From: Daphnia pulex
Taxonomy: Eukaryota; Arthropoda; Branchiopoda; Diplostraca; Daphniidae
Assembly (NCBI RefSeq): GCF_021134715.1
Contig: NC_060019.1
Coordinates: 6,324,001-6,388,000 of the forward strand
Direction of reading: 5' to 3'
DNA length: 64,000 nucleotides
Below, piece by piece: positions 42,680-54,158 of this stretch; positions within the stretch are counted from its first letter, which is position 1; every line of letters begins with the position of its first letter. A model generated the notes under the pieces. It did no database searches, was not told the origin of the DNA, and saw only the letters and a list, made by a program, of their open reading frames with translations. A program made the translations under genes and the position numbers.

Positions 42680-44745
42680 ATTAAGTAGCAAAACCAACCT
42701 CAGAGATGGGCCAATTTAAACTCAAATTTAGTGTACCATAACATTTCCTAACGATATTTTTAGTGACTGTGTCAATAAATTGATAAGTGACAATGTCTTC
42801 ATCCAGAATGGCATCAATTATTAGACGTTGAATTAGTGACTTAACATTGCATTGTTTCCAATCTGTTGGGTGAAAAAATAACAATAAAAAAAACGAAATT
42901 AAATTATGCTCTGAAAGTTACCATTACAAAAGAGTTTCTTCTTTTTTTCCAAAGTGAACATTTCCAACAGTTTATTAATCGTGAATATTTCGTATGGGTT
43001 GTTTGAGATAACTTTCCTAATCCATTCAACCTCTTGTAGAACAAAAACCTTTGTTTCAACTTTCTATATTGCAAATGCATGAAATCAAATGTAATATAAC
43101 GTAAACAAAACAAATTAGTGACTTACTTTAGCAGTATATTTATCGCATAAAACGAGACCATCTCTTTCGCATGAAATATGCTACTCGCCAAGGTGATTTG
43201 CAATCAACGCATTGCGGCAATCAAAACTGTTCTCGCAAAAGCTCAACATTTCCTTGAGTTCTCTCGCCTCGGCATCCCTAGTTTCTTGTATCTTTTTCCC
43301 CCCAAAAAAACTAATTATTCATTACTATGACAAGTTTAATATAATAATCACAGTAAACAACCATCAATTAAATGTTGTAAATAACAATGATCAGAAAATT
43401 GATACAAAAGGACAAAAGAAGCAATGGAACCGTCCCGACCAGCTCTGCCGCACTCCTGGTAGAATGAACTAATTGAGCTTGGCATTGTTAAATGAAAGAT
43501 GAATTTGACATCTTGAAAACATAAAACAGATTAGTTAAGAGAAAATAATTACATTTAAAGTAAAATATAATTACTAGGTTTGTTTACGCCCATGCCAAAA
43601 GCGTTAGTAGCACAGATGATCTGTGAATAATAAAATAAGTAAAAGATGAATTATTAAAAAAGTAATGTTATAAATCAAAACTGATTTTTAACATTTAAAA
43701 AATAAAATTTTAAGAATCACCTGGCAAAGTCCCAAAATCCAATTTCCCTGAAAAGATTCTCTTTGCCCATCAGTCATACCAGTATGATATGAAGCGGCGG
43801 TAAATCCTGCATTGACAAGGTGACGGGCAAGTGATTCGCATTCAAATCGGGAAGAACAGTAAACAATTCCGCAATCAGACATGTGACTATCCGCAATCAT
43901 TTCAGTATCAATTTGGAAGTTGTTGACTGAATTTGACTTTTTAATCAATTCTATTTTTAAGTTAATTCTAACACAACTAGTGGTGGACCTAGTTAAAAAT
44001 AGCAATTTAAGATAAAAAATTACTATTTCAAAAATTAGTAATATTTACGTGTAAGGATCTTGTAGCGATAGGGATTTACAAATCTTTGTTTGTGTTTAAA
44101 GGTTGGCTGTGCCGGTTAGAGCCATTATGGGCACTTTTGGAAAACATTTTCTTAGCACCCCAAGCATTCCGTATTCCACACTAAAAAGAAATTTTAATTA
44201 ACGATATCAATAATTAAAATTTTAATTCTCACCGAAATTCTGTCCCCCATAAAGAAATACAATTTGCTTCCTCTACCACTAACTGCAACAAATATCCTTT
44301 CCGGAAAAGAACAATAAAAAGTTTTCGAAGCTTATATCGGTCACCAACTTCATTTAATGCTTTGCCTAACTTTTCAGGAGTAAAAAAAAAATTTCATATC
44401 TTGAAAAAAATTATAATTTTTAATACTAAAATTATAATTTTAAAATAAACTTTACATAATACTATACCAGAAGGATGTTGTGTCAAAGACGTGAAAAATT
44501 CGGGAGCATTTGCATCGTTTTCAACGCAACAAAAACTGACATTAATCTAAAACAAGATTTCAGCAAATTAAACAAGTAATTAAAATGATGATTCATTTGA
44601 ATTACCCATTTACTCTTTAAATGGTTGACTTGATCAAACATCACATATTTCAATGGAAAAACAACAACAGTTATTCCACGCTCAACCAATCCAGGAAGAA
44701 GAAAACAAGCTGATTTGCCAGAGCAAGTTGGCATAATGATCTCCA
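42680..44745 (-). pseudogene. RecQ helicase gene, most of the helicase core, degenerate
   Basis: Minus-strand exons follow the RecQ motif order. Motif I: MPTCSGKSACFLLPG (44734-44690; normal G-G-G-K-S reads C-S-G-K-S), then LVERGITVVVFPL. Motif II: LVVEEANCISLWGTEFR (about 44285-44235), where DEAH has become EEAN. Motif III: FPKVPIMALTGTAN (about 44115) followed by a stop. Motif IV region: GIVYCSSRFECESLARHLV and YHTGMTDGQRESF (43880-43750). Motif V: CATNAFGMGVNKP (about 43610-43577), a 64-bp intron, then VKFIFHLTMP and motif VI YQECGRAGRDG (about 43445). The loss of the catalytic DE-x-H and the stop after motif III indicate a pseudogene. It is a relative of the fragments at 31428 and 55660. 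Confidence 0.8.
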
Positions 44746-44750
44746 GAAAA

Positions 44751-44865
44751 GTCTATACGGCTTGAAACAAGCTTTTCGCAAATAAAATGAGAAATTGGAC
44801 GCCTTCCTGACCAAATTTGGTCTTATCCCTTATAATGCAGATTCATGTGTAAATTATCTTCGACA
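44751..44865 (+). pseudogene. Ty1/copia reverse transcriptase scrap
   Basis: Frame LYGLKQAFRK, a stop where Trp is expected, then NEKLDAFLTKFGLIPYNADSC. LYGLKQAPRxW-x5-F...NADPCVY is a hallmark of Ty1/copia RT. The catalytic YVDD that should follow was not found. The fragment lies against the motif I exon of the RecQ gene, which it may have truncated. Confidence 0.65.
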
Positions 44866-46465
44866 GAGTGGCAAAATCACCTTGCCATCTAGTGTACCAT
44901 GTTTTGGTGGCTAGCAGCAACAAACGTAACTTTGTTTTCAACCAAAAAAATTTCTGTGGTCTGTTAATAACAAGAGACCACAAAGAAACTATTTACACCT
45001 TTCTCAACCAAATTATATCATGGCGTATAATGGAGAATTCGTTCACTGTTTATTGCAGCTGGCGCCAAATCTTATAAAAACGCCAGAAATTATTGATAAA
45101 GGAAAAGTTTCAATTATCATCCTCTAATACCGGTTAGGTCTTCGCCATCCTTATCTTTAGAAATTTAAATAGTACTCTTATATACGTATATAAGTACTAT
45201 AGTATCCACAACTACAGCTAAAAGATACAAGACTAGAACGGCAACAAATTGACAAACCAAGATGAGGCACTTCACTTTTCTGGAATTTCTTCAAAATCCT
45301 TCGTTGTTATCAATGAAAAATTTTGATTAAAAAAAGATTTTCTTTGTTAGAAGGGAGAGAATGAAAGAAAGATTTTTTTACTAACATTCGTAGTTTTCTC
45401 CCGAGGCTTCTTCTAACCGTTGGAAACAATAAATGAGTAAAGTCGTATATAATTATAATTAACTTTTTTAGTTTCCTCTAATCTACTATCTCCCTGTAGC
45501 ATATTATGACAATATAAAATGTAACATTCTTTGTACTAAGAAAGTAAATTAAATAAGGCAGAAGAAGAGGCATTGCTGTAACAGCTGCCGCCCTTCAGTA
45601 TCTGGAACCGATCGTCGAAGAAATTAAAAGTAAGTAAAAAATTGTTTGACGAAATCGTCACATTGAGAGTTATACTTTATAAACGTAAAATAGAAATGGA
45701 TATGGGAAACCAAAAAATTTAAATTTCTGACGAAAACAAACTCTCCCTCATCAATTGGAATGTAATTGATCGAAAAGGGTTCGTTTAAAAAATACCATTT
45801 ATGGGGGGTCCCTTCGCAACTGGTGAAAGTGCTGCATCGACCCAAGATTCGAAATGGAAGAAATGAAAAATTTTTTTTTATAAAATCACTGAGGAATCCA
45901 GCCACCTCAGGGAGGATGATGTTTTCCACTGTGTAACATCCCAAATGGTGGAAAGTATGAAGATGAACAAAAGTGAAACTAGGTTACTTACAATTTATTG
46001 TTTTGTTTTGGCATTGTGGGGCACATTCTTAAAATTGTCATAGGGAAAAAGTTAAAAATAAATTATTTATTCCGTTAACACACCGGTCGCAGTAGAGTAA
46101 CGTTTTGCGAAGGCATTCCTGACGGATGGATTTGTAAACACCATAAAAGGAACCAGCAAGATTATCAGGGATATTACGTATGTAGAGCTGGTAATGCTGG
46201 AGAATTCAAAATAGTTCTAATTGGTGGTTAAAGGTATTACTTGAATTTTTGTTGAATGGCAAAATATTTTCTTAAACACACTTGTGTTGAAGATTGGAAA
46301 AAAAACTATCTGGTGGTTAAGATAGTGCTTAATCCTAACCTAATATGTCGATGCATTGCTTATATGTTTAGTCTTATTAATTTAATTTTAATTAGGTGAG
46401 CGAAGGTTTTAATGTGATCATTGTAACAACTCCACAATATTACTCAAAGCGGCCAGACACAATTT
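44866..46465. other. Stretch with isolated exon-like pieces, no gene assigned
   Basis: A short frame VTAAALQYLEPIVEEIK ends at a GTAAGT donor near 45630. Another, near 46090-46195 (RVTFCEGIPDGWICKHHK, then YYVCRAGNAGEFK), looks like a Cys-containing exon. They cannot be linked to a known family. The rest is AT-rich. Confidence 0.35.
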
Positions 46466-46469
46466 GATA

Positions 46470-49235
46470 TACAATTCGGGTTACCAACTAGTGCTTGCTA
46501 ACCGGCTACGATCAACTCGTGCTAACATTATGAATTACTCGGAAGAACTGGTCCTTGCTGCTTCAGATCTTTTAAGGCCTGTTATAAAAGGGGTCATCTG
46601 CCCTGGACTTATTTTACAGGAGATGGTTAATGTCCCAGATATATCCCTGGCATATCAATGTCTCCCATAGTGAAAGAGGCGTTGATATTAATTTTGAAAC
46701 AATGCCACCAGGTCAAGATACAATGGTTGGATCATCAATAGTGAATATGTCATATCCAGTAATTGACTTGACCTGTATAAATTCACTCATGATTTTACAT
46801 TTTACATCTTTGACCCAGATTTTGATCAGAGACTGGATAATGTTTTTCCTAGGGTGGGTGATGATTGTGACAATCTGACTCCTGACCTGGTATTTTAAAG
46901 AGATGATTTTTATCTTGTCGTTGAATTCACAACAACCAAGTCTGATGTAATGAGGTTAGAAGAACAAGTTTGTTTGATCAAACGAACTTTCAACCACTAG
47001 TGACAAGGATCAATCCAAACCCGATTATCTACATTGTTCTAGTCTGTGGACCTTCTGGGATTTATTCCTATGTTATTCTCAAGCAAGAACGAGTGGATGA
47101 ACTTTGCTTCAGATTCAAGGTCTCAAGAGAAGTAATTGTTTACATCCAAACTAAACTAGGTCTTGGTGAGAGCCCTCTAACCTCTGAAGCCAACAGACTG
47201 CAAAAACAAACAAAATAAGTGCTGAAAAGCATTGGATTCACTTGGGAGAACACTTCTAGAAGATTCCCATATATGACCGAAGACATGTACAATTAATGGC
47301 GTGCTGCCCCCATTGATGAAGATTACATTCGCAAGTATATCGAGTTTGCAATGGCTAAGTCCAGAGAGAAATGATTGGAAATCATTTCACAACAGGCTCA
47401 AACATAACTATGAAGGAACGACATGACAAAAATCTTAATGAGTGCAAGAATCTCATTCATGAATTTGGAAAAGCAATTCTTCAATGAAGACCTCTATCAG
47501 AATCCCCATTCCACAAAATCAATCTGCTGCATTCCATTCTGGATTGTGAAACAAAGCACACCAACAACTGACTTGGCAAGTGAAGCTGGGATGTCAAAAT
47601 TTGATCCAATTGGTGGTAATGATGCTACATTCCAAGCAATTTTCTCTGCAAACTATTCTGTGGAAATGAAACCAACCTTGTATCCACAATAAGATGATAA
47701 AACTCTGATAAATATTGCTTTCGGTCCAGACAACTGCAATAAAAATAAACCGCATAAAATGCCGTACCACAGAGTGTCAGTGATTTTACAACAGAGCCAT
47801 TTGACTGAGCTGATGAAAATTGGAGTGTTAAAACCAGATGACAACAGCAAGAGAGAAGTTGATGCACACAGAAATGAAACCAAGAAATCATTGCCTCTCA
47901 ATGTCTTCACCGACGACATTGATCAATCCTGTGAGCTTGTAGTAATATAACAGCCTTGTGGCAGCCTTCAGTAGTAACATCCACAGAGAAACCAGAAGTC
48001 ATGAAGATGATAAGAAATTCCCTCTCAATTCACGGATCTTCTGTGGGAAATGAATGGATGACTCATGCGGAGGATGTTGGTGTCAAGTTCCTAAGGAGTG
48101 GGATCAGGATTTTTTACTGCAATTGCTACTGAGTTGTCCATCAGTCTAGGCAACATTGCAAACATGGAACCATGATCCTGAAAAAGTTGAGACACCATGA
48201 TGCTTATATGTTTTCTACGATTCCACTAGATATCTGTTTTTCACACTGTTTGTTTATATCAAAGACCTGGTTACCTTTTGGAGTATCAACTGTTTTTAAA
48301 GAAACCAAGACCAATGACATCATCTCCTGGATTGCATTCACATCAGTGATGTCATCAAAGCTTGAAAACCTGATCGTGATGTATACCATGACTTCTTACT
48401 GGATGGAATTTTATCGAATTTCCTTTTCGACTTCAGTCATTAAAGGATCCAGATATGTACTCAATAATCGCATGAACACTCAAGTTGGACATGATGCCTC
48501 AAGGATGATATTCATTTCCATGTTGGTTTTCATGAATGATAAAACTCGGGTTGAAGAAGTGATAACCTTATCAAGATTTGAGTTCATGGAAGGATATTTG
48601 TGTCTTACCCATTACTCCCAAAGCCCCAAAAGATGCTTGAAAAGGCACCTTTAATTATCGGGAGCAGACTACAGTCTTGGGATACCAAAAAACTGTTTAC
48701 TGCCATTGAAACAATTGTTGCGAACAGAGGGTTTGAGCTCATAATACATGGAACTGAAATGAAATGGGGAAATATGTTCAACATGTTCACAATAAGGCAT
48801 TTGAAAAGTCCTTTTCAATTGACATATCTCTTTTATCTTTGATATCTTTAAGAACAAGAATGAAGCAACAGAGAAGAATGGGACATCTGAGCTATATAAA
48901 AAGATATTTGAAATGGAAGAATTAAAGCCCGATAGGAGAGATTATTTAGGAATGAATGATCCTCCAGCGGATGATGTCAGAACCCATGAGTTTTCTCCAA
49001 GTTGGATCAAGTATTTTTGCAGAAACTCAATAAAAACTCTGAAGAAGTTACATGGTGCATCAGTGATGTAGCAACTTGAAATTAGCATCTTAGACAACCT
49101 TGGCTCCTACACTTTGGAACAACTTAGCACTTTGAAAGCAAGTAGTGCCTTTGAAGAGAGCTGGTACTAGTACAATCCAGAACGGAATTATGGCAGAAAG
49201 AAAGCTGCAGAAGCAGTTAGACCTTTAATATAAGG
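46470..49235 (+). pseudogene. Endogenous bunyavirus-like L protein remnant
   Basis: Three regions recall L proteins of negative-strand bunyaviruses (closest in pattern to phenuivirus-like ones). Near 46790-46965 an HDF block, a TPD block and an E-F-T-T-T block occur in the order and spacing of the cap-snatching endonuclease; a stop lies between TPD and EFTTT. From 47160 to 47960 charged helical segments follow in several frames. From about 48170 to 48650 a long frame holds the region before the polymerase catalytic motifs (SRYVLNNRMNTQ block). From 48840 to 49220 a frame reads through F-SPSWIKYF and LEQLSTLKASSAF, typical of the linker region. The catalytic motif region (A to E) is not present. 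Many stops and shifts occur, so it cannot make a polymerase. The 5' limit is uncertain. Confidence 0.65.
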
Positions 49236-49624
49236 TGATACTTGTACATCGATGTTGGTGGTGATCATTGTTAGCTTCTGAGTTTTATTAAAAGAAACAA
49301 TAAAGTAAGGTAAGCTTAATCTTACATGGTAGCATCAAGCATGGTAAGCTACCCCCAGCATCTTTTCTACTCAATTTACTTGGCCCTCAGATCCGCAGTA
49401 AAGATCTGGCCATCCCTTTTCCCCATAGTGACTTACGCCTAAACAAAAGAACATCCCATGACCTGATCCTGCTCGGTCAAATGCTCCCTGATTACGTCAA
49501 AACTGGGGTTTTGATCTGTAAGTTCAGCAAGATCTTCCCTTGCTTATCAGGCATATATCATATAGTATATAGCAGGATTAACTGAAACTTCAAAATAAGT
49601 ATATTGACACATTTTTAAAATGTT
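49236..49624. other. Non-coding stretch between viral remnant and BEL/Pao fragment
   Basis: Contains a tata-rich phrase (catatatcatatagtatatagc) near 49553-49575. No gene recognised. Some of it may be LTR sequence of the neighbouring BEL/Pao fragment. Confidence 0.35.
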
Positions 49625-50280
49625 TTGTTTATTAACTTCTTTAATAAAAGAGACAAAGAGCCTTTGAAAGGAGCATATATTTATTCCTCATCAGAGCCCA
49701 TATGGTGCTCCACTGACTGGATCACCGACGGATTTAGTAAATGCTCGATCAATTGGAGCTGTACCTTCTCTGACGATCCGTTTACCACATCCACGTCTTC
49801 ATCTTTACGCAGTTCTAAGGGAGGAAGATTTTGAATAGCCGCATTAGGGCCCCATTCTATGTGTTTACCATGACTGAACGAAAAATCCCTGTTTCTGTTG
49901 GCAATGAATTTTTACGACCTCCCACATTCGACATCGTCGTGTGTCAACGACTTCTCTAACACAAATTTTACATGAAGATTTCCCTTTTGAATGGAGTTTA
50001 GTTGGAGAAGATAGTCCTTGACGAATCGTGGAAAGATATAGCTTACATAATTCCTCCTGTTATTGTCTCGATCAACTGTTGTGATACTGGTAGAATTCGA
50101 AGCCATAAAGTTGATTGTGGGCTTTGGAGTAGCACAATTTGATGGCCTGTTATTCAAGAATTGAAAAGGAGTTATTGTGAGTAGGCCTTCGATTCTTTTT
50201 CCAACATAATTAACTGGTCTTGCGTTAATGATAGTCTCGGTTTCGATGAGACTCACTTCCAGCTCATCACATTCTAGACA
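49625..50280 (-). pseudogene. BEL/Pao retrotransposon integrase tail
   Basis: Minus-strand frame 50256-49912 starts MSLIETETIINARPVNYVG, followed by LLTITPFQFLNNRP and a RFVKDYLLQLNSIQKG segment. E-x-x-x-N-x-R-P...L-T-P-x-x-F/L is the end of the BEL/Pao integrase core, and the F-x-x-x-Y-L-x-x-L segment is the downstream DUF5641-type domain. A further piece near 49850-49770 (PLQNLPPLELRKDEDVDVV) fits the usual end of pol. The catalytic core upstream is missing because the duplicated block starts at 50488. Confidence 0.65.
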
Positions 50281-50622
50281 AGCATTACCTTTGGAGCATT
50301 AAAAAATATATTTTACGCTTCACATTAGCAATCTCTCCCAGAATCCGGCTCCCAGCAGGATACGAAGCTTGCAGTGAAGATCTAAATGGTTCCTCTTGCC
50401 GCAATAAAATCATGATTTGATAGATCTGCTCAAAAAACTTTGAAATGTCGTTTCAAACAACGAAAGGTTTGAGCGTTTTCAGAATACATCATGACGGACA
50501 TAAATCGTTTAGTCTTAAAACAATAAAAATATATTTAAAAAAACGATTCCTTCGAAATTAACTGCTTGGCAATGGAACGCAACATATTTCTTACATCCCG
50601 CCCTCCAATCCAGTTAGATGAC

Positions 50623-50630
50623 TATATAAA
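50623..50630 (+). promoter_or_regulatory. TATA box of the tnp2-like pseudogene, copy 2
   Basis: TATATAAA, 43 bp before the ATG at 50666, as in copy 1. Confidence 0.4.
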
Positions 50631-50665
50631 TGTATCACTCTTCACTACTGTCATCGCCAACTGCA

Positions 50666-52276
50666 ATGAATAAAAGAAAGGATAAAGTGTTTGTGAGACG
50701 TGAAGTGTGAGTGAAGACCATGAAAAACTATTGATGAACAATTAAATGAGAATGACAATTAGAGTGAAAATGAGGAACTAGTTAATTTTTAAATTGAAAC
50801 TTCAGACAATTCAAATGGAAGTATGCATGTTAGTGGTAGTGATCTTGCGAGTCAAGATAAACTGTTTGAGGGAGCACCAGTTGGTTTGGATACTGATGCT
50901 AATATAATTCTAATGATTCTGAGCTTGAAGGTGATAATAGTTTTTTGTTTGATGATAACTCAAGCCTGTTTTATTTAGAGCCAGCGAAGAGGTTGCTGAT
51001 AGTTTGAACGACTTAGACGGCGATTATGATCAGGATGATTGGAATGATTGGGATTTGTATCTTGAAGATGTAGACGAGGGTTTAAGTGTCATCGCTAGGC
51101 AGCAATTGTTCCGAAAACGTATTGCCCATTGTGCTGCGGACTCGAACGTCTCTAGGGACAGTGTAAACAAGCTTTCGGCCGTCTTTAGAACTGATCCCTC
51201 TCTGTTTTTGCTCTTAAAAAAATTACAAGACACTGTTAGGAACTCCACAGAAAGTGAACACCGTTGAAGTAAGCCCCGGGGGATACTTCAAGTTTAATGT
51301 TCTTGATGGTATCACTAGTTCTTCAGACTTGGTCAATGCGTCTTTTGAATCTCGCGACGTCGTTCTCAAAATCAAAATTGGATGTGAAGGAATGCCTTCA
51401 AGCAAAAGTACGAATTCCCAATTTTGGCCAATTCTCGGAGTTATTGTAATGGAAGGAGCTAAGCCCTTCAAGATCGGGTTTTATTACGGACCTTCCAAAC
51501 CTGATGATCCAAATGATTATCTAAGACACTTTCACATCGAGATCACAAACTTAATTGAAAATGGTTTTCAATACAAAGAAAGTATCCTCAAAATCGAAAT
51601 AGCAGGTTTATGTTGTGACGCGCCTGCCTTAAGTTTGATCAAATTGGTAAAATATGGTGGTGCTTACTACTGTTGCATGAAGTCAGAAACCGAAGGTAAG
51701 TATGTTTTTAATGACAGTGGGAGAGGTTGGAGGGTGACATTTCCAATAATTGACGCTTTGAATCGAACGGACGAGTCATTTCGTAATCGCGATCATATTT
51801 TTCATCATTTGGGATAATCAATTTTGGAAAGTCTTCTAATCGATATGATAGACTCTTTTTTTATCGATCCAATGCACCTTGTCTTTTTAGGATACGTACA
51901 TGAAGAAGTTACTCAATATATGGGTAAACGAGAGAAAGGGAATGCGTAGCAAAATATCTTACCAGAAAATTGCTGAAATATCTGCCTTGCCATTGAAAAA
52001 CTTATTCCCATTGAATTTAGTAGGAAAACCCGAACATTAGATGAACTCTCGCGTTTCAAAGCCACTAAATAACGTTTATTGCTTCTTTATGTTTTGCCTT
52101 TTTAGGGATAAAGAATAGGATACCTGAAGAAGTTTACCAACATTTTATGTTGCTTTTCGTTGCCATTCAAATTTTTTGGTATGATCAGAGTGTGCGTAAT
52201 GAAGGACGGATTACGCCAACAGTCTTTAAACAACTTTTATAATTCAGAGTCCCGGAATCTTTGGGGATGCATTTAT
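50666..52276 (+). pseudogene. tnp2-like transposon-derived protein, near full length, broken (copy 2)
   Basis: ATG 50666 begins MNKRKDKVFV and soon stops. The acidic region is open at 51004-51264. The main frame (51254-51815) has GGYFKFNVLDG, KSTNSQFWPILG, KPFKIGFYYGPSKP, then a Cys-containing stretch IEIAGLCCDAPALS and GGAYYCCMKSE. After a stop, further family blocks follow in broken frames: DSFFIDPMHLVFLG (about 51860-51895), a P-R-x-L/L-D-E-L-S-R block (about 52030), and YQHFMLLFVAIQIF (about 52140). These blocks, in this order, occur in uncharacterised arthropod transposon proteins related in pattern to tnp2 transposases. The frame change before 51254 is shared with copy 1. Confidence 0.65.
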
Positions 52277-52528
52277 TACTTATAATATCCATAATTTGAG
52301 TCATTTTTCTGAAAAAATGTCGTCGTTTGGGTGGTCTGGAAACGTTTAGTTGTTTTGTTTTTGAATGCACCTTGGGACGTTAAAATATTTGGTAAAAAAA
52401 AGTGCCAAACCTTTAGAGTAGCTACCAGCTAGTAAATAGAATTATGGAAAACCGATCAAACCCACCAGTTGTAACCAATTTTTGCAAAAATAAAGATATG
52501 ATTAAGCTGATTGGCGAGCACTCAAAAG
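52277..52528 (+). repeat. 3' part of the tnp2-like element (copy 2)
   Basis: Matches 14446-14690. It is split from its continuation (54159 onward) by the Tc1-like insertion at the TA of ctcaaaag-TA-ctcttg. Confidence 0.7.
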
Positions 52529-52530
52529 TA

Positions 52531-54156
52531 CAACCGAGTCCATAAATATCTACCCCCCCCCCCCAAAAAAAAAGGCGCGAAAAATAATAGTACTGCTACA
52601 AAATTGGTTGTGCGCTTACTGTCATTCACATGGTTGTAAGCTTAACAAGAAAACAAAGAGATAGAATTTTTTTCGTCACAAAAATAAGTGGTGGGGGTTA
52701 GAAAATTAAAAATGGTTGACAATGGTTATTTTGAGACTAAATCCAGTGCAATTGTTTCGAGAATGGCACGTTTCGTGGAGCGCTTTATTGGGCATTTGCC
52801 CGAGTTTCATCGAAATACTTATCGTTTAACTCCAGCCATTCGCATTGAAATTATTCGGCTTCATGGAAGTGGAGTCGGAAAGGACACAATTGCTCGACGT
52901 TTAAATATCAATCCATAATCGGTTCAACTTTGGATAAAACGATACAACGAAAAGAGAAATTTAGAACCCCAGGTGAATGCAGACGGAAGGCCAAGTTTGA
53001 CAACAGAAGACGAAAACTTCTTACTTGCTTGTTCAGGTTATTACAACGCGTCATGATTCTTTTATCAAAATTTTAAAAATTGTTTCTTAATATAACAGCG
53101 ACCATGAAACAATTTTAAAATTCTCTGGATATTGCTGGAAGAGTTGGTCTTGGCAACTTATCAAAAAAATCTATATCAAGACGTCTATCAAATGCAGGAA
53201 TACACTCTCGTATTGCAGCAATAAAGGATATTCTTTCGGAAGAACATCGAGCTTGCCGACTTCACTTTGAGAGACGATATGTTAATTATCCATTGGAAAT
53301 TTGGCGCTGGGTGGTTTTCACGGATGAGAAATCGTGATTGTCAGCATCGCACGGCCAAATACGAGTTCGTCGATTACGAAATGAAAGATTTGATAGGGAA
53401 AACATTTATTCAATCAAGCGAAGTGGGAGAACGACGGTTAGTGTTTGGGGTGGGATGTGGTTGGGTGGATTTACTCCATTGTATCGTGTTATGAACAACT
53501 TGACATCCGCACAATACGTGACAAACGTGTTGGAGGGAGTTTTACTTCCATATGTCGAAGAAGTTTTCCGAACCGGAGAGCCCGTCACGTTCGTGCAAGA
53601 CAAGTAAAACTATAAAAATTTTACATAATTTATCTATTTATATGATATCTTTATTTCAGTTCGTCGATTCATAACGCAATTCACACTAGAAATTGGTTAG
53701 CTCAACACCCAAGGCTAGATGCTCTCGATTGGCCTACGAAAGGGGCAGATATGAACCCAATCGAAAACGTTTGGGGAAACCTTGTCTGCAAACTGACAAA
53801 ATCGAGGACTCCTGAAGGAATGCCTTTTCACGCCCGGGACTCAAATAATGCAAATCAGTTATTTGATTAGGTTAGCTATGAATAGGGAAAATTGATGACT
53901 GATGAAGCGTATCGTCAAAATCTGATTGAAAGTATGCCTACTCGTCTTCAAATGGTTATCGATGCGCAAGGTGGATGAACTAAATTCTGATTAAAAGTTC
54001 CCCTTATTCATGTCTGCCAAATGCCATAATATTAAGTTATAATTTACTTGACTTCATTATTTTTTAGTTTTTTAAACCTTTTGTAAATAATATGCTTATC
54101 ACCCATCCTTTCCACTTATTTTGCGCTGAAAGAAGGCATTTCTAGATGACAGTAAG
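52531..54156 (+). mobile_element. Tc1/mariner-type element with TA duplication
   Basis: The insertion is delimited by comparing copy 2 with the uninterrupted copy 1 (about 14690). TA occurs at 52529-52530 and again at 54157-54158. It is 1626 bp long. Ends read CAACCGAGTCC... and ...GATGACAGTAAG; terminal inverted repeats are weak or eroded. A run of C then A (about 52553-52575) lies near the left end. Confidence 0.8.
52688..53978 (+). pseudogene. DD35E Tc1/mariner transposase with two introns, broken
   Basis: The N terminus has a helix-turn-helix: RLTPAIRIEIIRLHGSG then KDTIARRLNINP, followed by a stop at 52916. VQLWIKRY and DGRPSLTTED follow. A 62-bp intron (53037-53098, GTTATT...ACAG) separates LLACS from the next part. 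The catalytic acids are D in VFTDEKS (53323-53325), D in TFVQD (53599-53601), and E in MNPIENVW. Thirty-five residues separate the second D and the E once a 56-bp intron (53604-53659, GTAAAA...TTTCAG) is removed, so the type is DD35E rather than the DD34E usual in Tc1. The second intron lies one codon after a catalytic Asp. Stops near 52916, 53115 and 53336 make the copy inactive. Confidence 0.8.
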
Positions 54157-54158
54157 TA

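Noticed and set aside
47625..47919. Minus-strand membrane-like frames in the viral remnant
   Set aside because: They are antisense to the plus-strand L-like frames and have no independent support.
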